Shown here: positions 7,555 through 16,247 of the stretch, piece after piece
Layout: every line of letters starts with the position of its first letter
How positions within the stretch are numbered: position 1 is the first letter of the stretch
Assembly (NCBI GenBank): GCA_025362115.1
Contig: JANYIK010000166.1
Coordinates: 1-36,729 of the forward strand
Length of the DNA stretch: 36,729 nt
Direction: 5' to 3'
Origin: Methylophilaceae bacterium
Lineage (GTDB): Bacteria; Pseudomonadota; Gammaproteobacteria; Burkholderiales; Methylophilaceae
The notes under the pieces: generated by a model
The model's input: the letters and a program-made list of their open reading frames with translations, nothing else
Databases searched by the model: none
What the model was told of the DNA's origin: nothing
Position numbers and translations under genes: made by a program

Positions 7555-9702
7555 ATGCGTGAATCTCTATTCAGCCCGCTCTGGCATCGCTATTCGCAAC
7601 AGCGTCCGCAGTTGCGTTCCAATGTAACTGTTCAACAGCAGGAATACCGCAAAAAGATGTGGTATCTGCTCATCAACACCACCAACGGCAATCACTATCG
7701 CATCAACCATGTGGCTTATCAGTTTGTTGGGCGTTGTGATGGTCAGCACACGGTGCAGGTGGTGTGGGATAGCGTGTTGGAAAGCTTGCAGGACGACGCG
7801 CCGACGCAGGACGAAATCATTCGCCTGTTGACCGAGCTGGATCAGCGCGACTTGCTACGCTATGAGGCGCTGCCCAATATCAAAGGCATGTTCAGCCGCA
7901 AAAAAGAAAAGGTCAAAAAGCAGCGCCGCGCCACCATCAATCCTTTTGCTATGAAGCTTTCTTTATGGGATCCCAGTGCTTTTCTGGATAAATTGTATTG
8001 GCTACCGAGGCTGATTTTTAATCCGCTGACATTTCTGCTGTGGCTAGTCGCCGTGGGCTTTGCACTGATGTCGGCTTCTGCCAATTGGGACGAACTGACT
8101 ACACATTTCAGCAGCAACATGGCTACACCCAGATATTTATTGCTGACTTGGCTAAGCTTTCCCTTCATCAAGGCGCTACACGAGCTAGGCCACGCATTGG
8201 CGGTACGCAATTGGGGCGGGCAGGTGCATGAAACCGGCATCACCTTGTTTTTGATGACTCCCGCACCCTACGTGGATGCCTCTGCCGCCAGCGCTTTCCG
8301 CCGCACTTCCCATCGCGCCACCGTGGGGGCGATAGGCATCATGGTGGAGTTGTTACTGGCCTCCATCGCCATGCTGGTGTGGTTCAGCAGCCAACAGGGC
8401 ATCATTCACGACCTCGCCTTCGTCACCATGTTCATCTGCGGCGTTTCCACCTTGGTATTCAACGGCAATCCCCTGATGCGCTTCGATGCCTATTACATCT
8501 TGTGCGATGTCTTTGATTTGCCCAATCTTGCCACGCGTAGCAGGATGTATTGGGTCAATCTGCTCAAAAGACTGGTGCTGGGCGCTCGCAGTGTGGTGTC
8601 TATGGACAAAGCCGAAGGTGAAGGCAAGTGGCTGTTTTTTTATGCGCCATTATCGTTTGTGCTGTCGCTGACATTGATGAGTTACGCGGTGTTGTGGCTG
8701 GGCTCGCAGTCCTTGGTTGTTGGCGTGATTGGCGCGCTATTTGTGCTGATTTCTCTGGTATTGATGCCCTTGTACGGCCTGATTCGCGACATCGTGTCTT
8801 CCGCCGCCTTGGGGGCGACACGTGCACGTGCAAAAATGTTGATTACGTTGGGCTTGGGTTTGATTGTAGCTGTTCTGGTATGGGTTCCGGTGCCTTTCAG
8901 CTCAAGCGCGCAAGGCGTGATATGGATTCCCGACGAGGCTCGCATTCGCCCCGAAACCGAGGGCTTTATCAGGCAAATTCGCGCCAATCACGGTGATCCG
9001 GTTGAAATAGGCGAAGTGCTGTTTGTACTGGAAGATTCTAGCTTGCAGGCCAAATACGAGCAGTTGAAAACGCAGATTGCGGGCTTGCAGTCCGACCAGT
9101 TCAATGTGGTATTCAGTGACCCCAGCCGCGCCGTGGACATTTCTCAGAAGATTGTGAAGGTGGAGGCTGAATTGAAGCATGTAGAGGAAGATTTGGCGGG
9201 GCTGATGGTACGTAGCAAAGCCAAAGGCGTGCTGGTACTGCCACATCAGCAGGACATGCCTAACGTATTTGTGAAAAAGGGCGAGCAGCTCGGTTATGTG
9301 TTGGCGCAGGATGCTATCAAAGTCCGGGTCGCCGTGCCGGAACCCGATGCAGCGCTGCTGCGCGAACGTTTGCAGCGCGTGTTGGTGCGCACCGCCGATC
9401 ATCCTGATGAAGTGGTCGTGGCGCAGGTGGAATCGGATACCAACACCGTGACGCATACCTTACCTAGCCCGGCTCTGGGTTATAGCAACGGCGGCAGATA
9501 TGCCACCGACCCCGCAGATAAGGACGGCCTGACCGCCACCGAAGCCGTAGTGCTGTTAGACCTAAAGCTCCCCAGCGCCATGCTGGAACGCGCTGGTGTG
9601 CGCGCCAGTGTGCGCTTTGATCACGGCAACGAACCGATCGTTAAGCAGGTGTATCGCCGCTTGAACCAGCTCTTCCTGCGCTATTTTGCGGCTTCTGGTT
9701 AA
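7555..9702 (+). CDS. M50 (site-2-protease-like) polytopic membrane metallopeptidase with PqqD-like N-terminus and HlyD-like C-terminus
   Basis: HELGHAL zinc motif and NGNPLMRFDAYYILCD second motif in a multi-TM region. C-terminus has ARIRPETEGFIRQIRANHGDPVEIGEVLFVLED lipoyl-like segment. N-terminal about 100 aa resembles a PqqD-like winged helix. Confidence 0.85.
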   Translation: MRESLFSPLWHRYSQQRPQLRSNVTVQQQEYRKKMWYLLINTTNGNHYRINHVAYQFVGRCDGQHTVQVVWDSVLESLQDDAPTQDEIIRLLTELDQRDLLRYEALPNIKGMFSRKKEKVKKQRRATINPFAMKLSLWDPSAFLDKLYWLPRLIFNPLTFLLWLVAVGFALMSASANWDELTTHFSSNMATPRYLLLTWLSFPFIKALHELGHALAVRNWGGQVHETGITLFLMTPAPYVDASAASAFRRTSHRATVGAIGIMVELLLASIAMLVWFSSQQGIIHDLAFVTMFICGVSTLVFNGNPLMRFDAYYILCDVFDLPNLATRSRMYWVNLLKRLVLGARSVVSMDKAEGEGKWLFFYAPLSFVLSLTLMSYAVLWLGSQSLVVGVIGALFVLISLVLMPLYGLIRDIVSSAALGATRARAKMLITLGLGLIVAVLVWVPVPFSSSAQGVIWIPDEARIRPETEGFIRQIRANHGDPVEIGEVLFVLEDSSLQAKYEQLKTQIAGLQSDQFNVVFSDPSRAVDISQKIVKVEAELKHVEEDLAGLMVRSKAKGVLVLPHQQDMPNVFVKKGEQLGYVLAQDAIKVRVAVPEPDAALLRERLQRVLVRTADHPDEVVVAQVESDTNTVTHTLPSPALGYSNGGRYATDPADKDGLTATEAVVLLDLKLPSAMLERAGVRASVRFDHGNEPIVKQVYRRLNQLFLRYFAASG

Positions 9703-11675
9703 TGGCGAGCGGCATCAAAAACCCAGCCCCCGGCATTCTGCTGGGAAGTTACCCTGAGAAATTCGCTGAATCCCCTACCTTTTTTGCCGCCTTAAAGCGC
9801 AAATTACTCACACTTTATGCTGCGGTTGGTTGGCAGAACGCTAATTCTTATGCGCCACTTCTCAAAAAAATTGCCCAGCACGAGGCCACACTGGCGAATT
9901 TGACCCCATCACAAATGGCAGAAAAAGTACTGGCGTTGCGCCAACAGCTTTCAGTCCATGGCATGACCAATTCTCTCAAGATTGAGGCACTAGCTCTGGT
10001 GAAGCGCACCTGCCAGCGTGTACTTGGTGTAACGCCTTACGATACTCAAGTCACCGCGGCGCTCATCATGCTGGACGGCAAGCTGGCTGAGATGGCCACC
10101 GGCGAAGGTAAGACGCTGACCGCGGGGTTATGCGTGGCGGTTGCCGCATTGGCGGGCATTCCGGTGCATCTCATTACCTCCAATGATTACTTGGTGACAC
10201 GCGACGCAGAAAAGTCACGCCCGCTGTTTGCTGCGCTGGGCTTGAGCGTGGGCAGGGTGACACAGGCGATGGACATGAATGAGCGTCGCGCCGGATATGC
10301 TTGCGACATCACCTATTGCACCGCAAAAGAGTTGGTTTTTGATTATTTGCGCGACCTTGCCGTGGGCGGCAGGCCGCGTTCCGGCTATCACGCACGGGTG
10401 GCAAAGCTAGTGGGTGAGGCCTATCAGCCTGTATTGCGTGGCCTGTGTATGGCCATCATAGACGAGGCCGACAGCATACTCATAGACGAAGCACGGGTGC
10501 CGCTGATTTTGTCGCAAAGCGTCGTGGATCCCAAACAGGTAGATTATTATGGTCAGGCGCAACAATTAGCGGAGCAACTGGAAATAGGGAAAGACTACCA
10601 CCTTAATCGCCACGGCATGTCAGCCAGTCTTACCGATATTGGGCGAGAGAAATTGGAAGAAAAAGCCAAAAACCTAGGCGCTTTATGGCGTAACCGTATG
10701 CACCGTGAGGAGACCATCTGCCAGGCCTTGGCCGCGCAACATTTGTTTCTGCGGGACAGGCACTACCTAGTGCGTGACGACCAAGTACATATCATTGACG
10801 AAATCACTGGCAGACTTTCTCCCGGCAGGGTTTGGTCGCGCGGCCTGCATCAACTCATCGAAATCAAGGAGCAGTGCAAACCCAGTGGTGAAATGCTCAC
10901 CGCCGCACAGATTACCTTTCAGCGCTTTTTTCCGCGCTACCTTAAGCTGGGCGGAATGAGTGGAACGATTAAAGAATCTGCGGGTGAGCTATTTGGCGTG
11001 TTCGGACTGATGGTGGTCAAAGTGCCACTACACCAACCCAGCAAAAGAGTGGTTTACCCCAGTCGAATTTTTAGAAACAAGGCTACGCAGTGGAAAGTGG
11101 TAGTGGAACGTATCCGCCACATGCGCCAAACAGGCCGTCCGGTGCTGATAGGTACCGATTCTGTCAGCGATTCCGAAGCGCTTTCAGAGATGCTGCATAA
11201 GGCTAATTTAGCGCATGAAGTATTGAACGCCAGGCAAGACCAGCACGAAGCTGCCGTGGTGGCCAAGGCGGGTGAGCTAAACCAGATCACGGTCTCCACC
11301 AACATGGCCGGACGTGGTACGGATATTCCCTTGGGGGAAGGAGTGGAAGCTTTGGGCGGCCTGCACCTCATCATTTGTCAGCACAACACCTCGCGCCGTA
11401 TTGATCGCCAATTGTTAGGTCGCTGTGCCAGACAAGGCGACCCCGGCAGCGCAGAGACGCTGATTTCGTTTGAAAAGCCGCTGTTGACAAAGCTTTACCC
11501 TAAGTGGCTTAGCATGTTTGCCGGAGAGCAAGGGTTATCTCAGCCGCAATGGCTAGTCAGGTTGCTGGTATTGTTGCCACAGTGGTTGGAAGAAGCGCAT
11601 CAACGGGCGCAGCGTAAAGAGATGCTGGAGCAGGATGCAAGGCTGGAGCGGGAGTCGTTGACGGCTGGGGATTAG
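9702..11675 (+). CDS. SecA-like preprotein translocase ATPase paralog, C-terminally truncated
   Basis: MATGEGKTL (Walker A), AIIDEADSILIDEARVPLILS (DEAD), ITGRLSPGRVWSRGLHQLIEIKE, KLGGMSGT, STNMAGRGTDIPLGEGVEALGGLHLI. Only 657 aa, no C-terminal zinc finger. TAATG overlap with the upstream M50 gene. Confidence 0.92.
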   Translation: MASGIKNPAPGILLGSYPEKFAESPTFFAALKRKLLTLYAAVGWQNANSYAPLLKKIAQHEATLANLTPSQMAEKVLALRQQLSVHGMTNSLKIEALALVKRTCQRVLGVTPYDTQVTAALIMLDGKLAEMATGEGKTLTAGLCVAVAALAGIPVHLITSNDYLVTRDAEKSRPLFAALGLSVGRVTQAMDMNERRAGYACDITYCTAKELVFDYLRDLAVGGRPRSGYHARVAKLVGEAYQPVLRGLCMAIIDEADSILIDEARVPLILSQSVVDPKQVDYYGQAQQLAEQLEIGKDYHLNRHGMSASLTDIGREKLEEKAKNLGALWRNRMHREETICQALAAQHLFLRDRHYLVRDDQVHIIDEITGRLSPGRVWSRGLHQLIEIKEQCKPSGEMLTAAQITFQRFFPRYLKLGGMSGTIKESAGELFGVFGLMVVKVPLHQPSKRVVYPSRIFRNKATQWKVVVERIRHMRQTGRPVLIGTDSVSDSEALSEMLHKANLAHEVLNARQDQHEAAVVAKAGELNQITVSTNMAGRGTDIPLGEGVEALGGLHLIICQHNTSRRIDRQLLGRCARQGDPGSAETLISFEKPLLTKLYPKWLSMFAGEQGLSQPQWLVRLLVLLPQWLEEAHQRAQRKEMLEQDARLERESLTAGD

Positions 11676-12874
11676 ATTGCCGCTGTTGTTCCCCAGAACT
11701 TGGACATTTGCACGTTTACGCCCGCCATGTCTTTGTACACCTGTTTGACGATATTAAACTTGGAATCTTGGGTTTCGCGTACGATTATTTTTTCTGTGGA
11801 CATGCCGCTGGGGCTGATGGTGACCCGCACTGCCGCGGCACCGGGGGCAGTCCCTTGTTTCAGGACAATGCCAATCTCGCCGCTTTTGAGTAACACGGCG
11901 ATACCGGGTGGGTGGATACCAATCAGCTTGATGAAATGCGGGGCAAGTTGCGGTTTGAAGTGCGTCTGTTTTTCCAGAAACAAGGCGCTCACCGTGTCTG
12001 CAGGCAATGCAGGACGATGCTCACCACGCGAAGTGACTCGGGCGCAATAGCGCTCGGCGAAGCTAATGATATTGGCGTTGAGGGGAATTTCATCGCCTTT
12101 TTTCCCCGATGGGTAGCCGCTGCCGTCTTCATTTTCGTGGTGGTTGAGCACATAACTCAGCCATGCCTCGTTATTGATATCCACCTTCCTTAACATTTCT
12201 ACCCCCAGCACTGGATGCGCGCGCACGGCAGCCATTTCGGCTGGGGTAAGCGGGGTCGTCTTGTTACTCACCTTGAGTTGCAATTTCAACATGCCAATAT
12301 TGGCGGTGAGCGCAGCCGACAGGATGGTCATAATCTCTTCAGGGGTTTGCTCCAGGGCTTGTGCCATCAAGCCCGCGATGATGGCACAGTTGACAGGGTG
12401 GTGATGGGCGTAGCGCATAGCCCCCTGATTGAGAAAAATAGTGGCGATGGCAATTTCTGAATTGAGTTTTAGCGCGTCATAGATGAGCTGAGCGATGCCG
12501 GTGATACGCTCTTCCGCACTCTCTTCCTGTTCTTCCTCTGCTTCTTCCGGCGTTGGAGATGACGCTTCCGTTTCTTTTGCTTCTTCAGTTTTTTCTGTTA
12601 ACGGATTCTGTATGTCTGTGAGTGTTTCCCGCAATAGCTTGTTAGCTTGGTTTATCAAGCGCACCACGGAGGGAGCATTGTGCGGATTTTTTGCGGCGGC
12701 GAGAGCGTCTTCGTCATCGTAAAACAGCTTTTGTGCAGTCAGTTGCGCTAGCAATTGTTCGTTGGTGATGCACTCCCCGGTTTTTAGCGCCACACTGCCG
12801 TCCTCGCGATAGACGTTCCAGCGCATGGGTTTGCCAATGACGGTATTAGCTAGAGAGCAGGAGACTCGAGGCAT
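11672..12874 (-). CDS. HD-GYP-type protein with degenerate HD dyad
   Basis: HP..G.EML, HHENEDGSGYP, IPLNANIISFAERYCA, IGIHPPGIAVLLKSGEIGIVL match the HD-GYP family layout, but the HDIG position reads TANIG. Likely start is the internal MPRVSCSL at 12874 rather than the listed 13081. Confidence 0.82.
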   Translation of the reverse strand: MPRVSCSLANTVIGKPMRWNVYREDGSVALKTGECITNEQLLAQLTAQKLFYDDEDALAAAKNPHNAPSVVRLINQANKLLRETLTDIQNPLTEKTEEAKETEASSPTPEEAEEEQEESAEERITGIAQLIYDALKLNSEIAIATIFLNQGAMRYAHHHPVNCAIIAGLMAQALEQTPEEIMTILSAALTANIGMLKLQLKVSNKTTPLTPAEMAAVRAHPVLGVEMLRKVDINNEAWLSYVLNHHENEDGSGYPSGKKGDEIPLNANIISFAERYCARVTSRGEHRPALPADTVSALFLEKQTHFKPQLAPHFIKLIGIHPPGIAVLLKSGEIGIVLKQGTAPGAAAVRVTISPSGMSTEKIIVRETQDSKFNIVKQVYKDMAGVNVQMSKFWGTTAAI

Positions 12875-12964
12875 TGAAAATTCGTTATTTTGAGTTGTAT
12901 GTTGGCAAAGTGTTGAGATGAAGCTAATAGTATTATAGTGGGAGTTTATGGGTGATGTGAGTGA

Positions 12965-13693
12965 ATGCGGGTGCTTAGTCGAGTTTTTATTTTGATGTTG
13001 TTGAGTGGCCTCGCAGGCTGCGTCACCACGCCCCCCGCTGATGCCCCTGTCACCGATAAAGTACCGCACAAAACCGATCAATCTTCTTTTACTCAGCTCG
13101 GCAAGGGTGACCTAGATCGCATGGCGGATGTGGAGATGTCGGAGAATACGCAAAATTTGAAATTGCTGATGACCAAGCTGTACAAGCGAAATCCACATGA
13201 GTTGCACAAGAGCACCTCTGGCACGGTGGAGGAAATGGTGGCTTGGGTGTTTGGTGGTGCTCACGGCTGGAAATTCAAGAAATTAAACGAGGTGCAAGGC
13301 GTAGAGGCGATTCAGCTCGCTTTCAAACCGGATTATGAAGGCGACCGCGTATTACCTTTTATTGTTGGCCTGCAAACCATGCTGATCAAGGCGCACGGGG
13401 GTAAGACGGAATTTTATCTGACTGACAGCATAGAGCCGCAAAACGTTTATAACGCGGCGCGGAATGTGGAGATTGCGGTGTGGAAGCTTTCTACTGACCG
13501 CAGCGAGCAGGGCGAGCTTTATTTACTCAGCAATGAAATCAACGATTCCGAGCGCAACATAAGTTTCGAGCGCGAGTTTGGCAAGATCATCGGGCGGCTG
13601 GATTTGTACGCGGTGACGCTGGAGGAAAAGTCGCAGCGCCTGATTTCACGGGTAACGCAAGGTTTGGCTACAGCCTTGTTTTTGCCGTTTTGA
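12965..13693 (+). CDS. putative lipoprotein of unknown function
   Basis: Signal peptide with lipobox LLSGLAGC; no recognised domain. Confidence 0.75.
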   Translation: MRVLSRVFILMLLSGLAGCVTTPPADAPVTDKVPHKTDQSSFTQLGKGDLDRMADVEMSENTQNLKLLMTKLYKRNPHELHKSTSGTVEEMVAWVFGGAHGWKFKKLNEVQGVEAIQLAFKPDYEGDRVLPFIVGLQTMLIKAHGGKTEFYLTDSIEPQNVYNAARNVEIAVWKLSTDRSEQGELYLLSNEINDSERNISFEREFGKIIGRLDLYAVTLEEKSQRLISRVTQGLATALFLPF

Positions 13694-13716
13694 TAAGCGC
13701 CCGTTCACGCTGAGTG

Positions 13717-13804
13717 TTTTTCGTTCGCTTCCTTCGATACGCACTTCGTGCTACTCAGAGCCTGCCCCGTACTTGATACGGGGACGAACGAAAAATGTAT
13801 CGAA
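13717..13804. repeat. composite intergenic inverted-repeat structure
   Basis: TTTTTCGTTCG (13717-13727) / CGAACGAAAAA (13785-13795); TTCGATAC (13733-13740) / GTATCGAA (13797-13804); hairpin CCCCGTA-CTTGA-TACGGGG (13765-13783). Confidence 0.75.
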
Positions 13805-13809
13805 GCGTA

Positions 13810-14349
13810 CTAGCGTTTCCACAGCACGTCTGGCGTGCCTTGCAGCTTGTTGAGCACGCGCGACAGCACGAACAAAAAGTCGGATAGGCGATTCAGGTAT
13901 TGCCGCGATTCTGCACTGACATTCTCAGCTTTTCCCAAGGCCACCACGGTTCGCTCAGTGCGGCGGCACACGGTACGCGCCACATGGGCAAACGCCGCAG
14001 CGCGACTGCCACCGGGCAGGATGAATTCTTTCAGTGGTGACAGCGTGCTGTTGAGGCCTTCCACTATCTTTTCCAGCCACACCAGACGCTCTTCCTTAAT
14101 CGCCACATGCCCGGGAATACATAGCTCGCCGCCCATGTCGAACAAATCGTGCTGAATTTCGACAAGCGTGGCGCGCAGGTTATCCGGCAAGGTTTCTGTG
14201 AGCAACACGCCGAGTGTCGAGTTCAGCTCATCCACGTCGCCCAGTGCGGTGATACGCAGGCTGTCTTTGGAGGTGCGCGAACCGTCGCCCAGTCCCGTGG
14301 TGCCGTCGTCTCCGGTGCGCGTTACGATTTTGCTCAAGCGGTTGCCCAT
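13810..14349 (-). CDS. PduO-type cob(I)alamin adenosyltransferase
   Basis: MGNRLSKIVTRTGDDGTTGLGDGSR N-terminal nucleotide-binding signature; FILPGG, RTVCRRTER, YLNRLSDFLFVLSR. Confidence 0.92.
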   Translation of the reverse strand: MGNRLSKIVTRTGDDGTTGLGDGSRTSKDSLRITALGDVDELNSTLGVLLTETLPDNLRATLVEIQHDLFDMGGELCIPGHVAIKEERLVWLEKIVEGLNSTLSPLKEFILPGGSRAAAFAHVARTVCRRTERTVVALGKAENVSAESRQYLNRLSDFLFVLSRVLNKLQGTPDVLWKR

Positions 14350-14423
14350 AATTTTCTCATATCAAGTTTGGTTGGCTGTATTTTAAGCTAAACTGCGGCG
14401 GTTTAGACACGAGATGACGTGCT

Positions 14424-14972
14424 ATGGCGCTTAAAGCCACTATCTTCAAGGCCGATTTGCAGATTGCCGATATGGACAGGCACTATTATCACAGCCATGC
14501 CCTGACCATCGCACGCCATCCTTCCGAAACCGACGAGCGCATGATGGTGCGACTGTTGGCCTTCGCCCGTCACGCTGACGAGGCGCTAGTGTTTGCCAAA
14601 GGCTTGAGCGATACCGACGAACCTGACATCTGGCTGAAAGATTTAACCGGCAGCATCAAGCTGTGGATAGAAGTTGGCCAACCCGACGAAAAGCGCATCC
14701 TCAAGGCCTGTGGCCGTGCCGAGCGAGTGGTGATTTACGCTTATAGCGGCAATGGTGCGGGCATTTGGTGGAACCAGATCGCGCCCAGATTGCAACGCCT
14801 GAGCAACCTCACCGTCGTCAACATCATCCCGCCGACCAGCATAGAGCTTTCCAAATTGGCGCAACGCACCATGCAACTGCAATGCACCATACAGGATGGC
14901 GAGGTGTGGATGGCGGGCGACGAAGACAGGGTGCAGATTGAGTTCACGACGTTAAAAAGCCCGCAATCATGA
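14424..14972 (+). CDS. yaeQ: YaeQ family protein
   Basis: MALKATIFKADLQIADMDRHYYHSHALTIARHPSETDERMMVRLLAFA resembles the YaeQ family. Confidence 0.9.
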   Translation: MALKATIFKADLQIADMDRHYYHSHALTIARHPSETDERMMVRLLAFARHADEALVFAKGLSDTDEPDIWLKDLTGSIKLWIEVGQPDEKRILKACGRAERVVIYAYSGNGAGIWWNQIAPRLQRLSNLTVVNIIPPTSIELSKLAQRTMQLQCTIQDGEVWMAGDEDRVQIEFTTLKSPQS

Positions 14973-15754
14973 GCCGCGCACCTATTGGTGTATTTGATTC
15001 TGGAGTAGGCGGTATCTCGGTGCTGCGCCATATACGCACCGTATTGCCCAATGAAAACCTGCTGTATGTGGCAGATTCCAAATACGCACCGTATGGCAAC
15101 AAATCCCCGGAGTTCATCCGCGAACGTGCCGTTTTTCTGGCGGATTTCCTCATCGCACAAGGCGCAAAAGCGCTGGTGGTCGCCTGTAACACCGCTACTG
15201 CCGCCGCAGTTGAAACGCTGCGAGAGCGTTATGATCTGCCCATCATCGGTATGGAACCCGCGGTCAAACCAGCCGCCGCCGCCACTAAATCTGGCGTGGT
15301 CGGCATCCTGGCGACGGTGGGCACACTCAAGAGCGCGCAGTTCGCCGCGTTGCTGGAGAGTTACGGTCAAAGCGTGACGGTAGTGACTGAAGGCTGCCAC
15401 GGCCTGGTGGAATGCATAGAGCGCGGTGAACTGGCGACAAAAGAAACCAGGACGTTACTGGAAGGTTATCTCCAGCCATTGCTGGATGGGCGGGTGGACA
15501 CCATTGTGCTCGGCTGCACGCACTACCCGTTTGTGCGGCCTTTGATTGAAGAGATCGTGGGCAATGAAATCACCCTGATTGATACCGGTGCGGCGGTAGC
15601 ACGGCAATTGCAAAAGCGCTTGGCGGAGCAAGATTTGTTGGCAGACGCTGGAAAAGTGGCGAGCGTGGCGTTTTGGACGAACAACGAAGCGGTGGATGCA
15701 GAACAAGTGATAAAGCAGCTATGGGGTGATGAGGTCAAAATTCAGCAGTTGTAG
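14969..15754 (+). CDS. murI: glutamate racemase
   Basis: PIGVFDSGVGGISVLR, VVACNTATAAA, VLGCTHYPFVRPLI signatures; ATGA overlap with yaeQ. Confidence 0.95.
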   Translation: MSRAPIGVFDSGVGGISVLRHIRTVLPNENLLYVADSKYAPYGNKSPEFIRERAVFLADFLIAQGAKALVVACNTATAAAVETLRERYDLPIIGMEPAVKPAAAATKSGVVGILATVGTLKSAQFAALLESYGQSVTVVTEGCHGLVECIERGELATKETRTLLEGYLQPLLDGRVDTIVLGCTHYPFVRPLIEEIVGNEITLIDTGAAVARQLQKRLAEQDLLADAGKVASVAFWTNNEAVDAEQVIKQLWGDEVKIQQL

Positions 15755-15857
15755 GGTGCCAATAAGCCTGCCCTGAGCTTGTCGAAGGGCGGAGCGCATT
15801 GCACCGGATGAGAACTACACACATACGGCGCAATGCCTTTCAGTTATTGCGCCCTAC
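15751..15857. repeat. composite palindromic intergenic repeat downstream of murI
   Basis: Outer arms GTAGGGTGCCAATAA (15751-15765) and TTATTGCGCCCTAC (15844-15857), with an inner palindrome GCCCTGAGCTTGTCGAAGGGC (15770-15790). Confidence 0.7.
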
Positions 15858-15863
15858 GCGGGT

Positions 15864-16247
15864 TCAATCCGTAATATTGATTCGGCCCGTCATGATGGAA
15901 TGGACTAGGCAGTTATAAAACAATTGCGTCGGTGCATCGGCAGGTACGGTAAATGTAATTGTCCCCACCGCCGTGCCGTTGCCGGTGACACCATTGGTAT
16001 AGGCGTTGTCACTGCCGGCGCTTTGGATAGTCTTGATCCATAGCGGATGGCCGGGCGCGTTTACTTGAATGTCGTAGGTAATGCCGCGCTTCAGCGATAA
16101 ATCCGGGTTAAGTTGTTCATTGACCAAATACGCCGTACCGCGGGTGGTGAAAGTAATCGTCTCTGCGGCGCAAGCAGGCGTAGCGGCTATCAGTGCGGAT
16201 AGCACGATGAATGCGCGAAATTTTGATATCAATTGTTTGTTTTTCAT
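15864..16247 (-). CDS. small secreted cupredoxin-like protein
   Basis: Signal peptide (LIAATPACA); C-terminal NCLVHSIMTGRI gives CxxHxxM, with an upstream GHPLWI His, consistent with type-1 copper ligands. Confidence 0.6.
   Translation of the reverse strand: MKNKQLISKFRAFIVLSALIAATPACAAETITFTTRGTAYLVNEQLNPDLSLKRGITYDIQVNAPGHPLWIKTIQSAGSDNAYTNGVTGNGTAVGTITFTVPADAPTQLFYNCLVHSIMTGRINITD

Noticed and set aside
8902-9456. 184-aa minus-strand ORF opposite the M50-HlyD gene
   Set aside because: Fully inside a supported gene; Phe/His/Gln-rich with no domain signature.
9702-11675. Considered as the housekeeping secA
   Set aside because: Too short, lacks the C-terminal domains, and its operon partners are M50 and HlyD proteins. 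Presence of another secA cannot be checked here.
12874-13081. Listed N-terminal extension of the HD-GYP ORF (12875-13081)
   Set aside because: Low-complexity sequence overlapping the divergent lipoprotein gene; internal MPRVSCSL start fits better.
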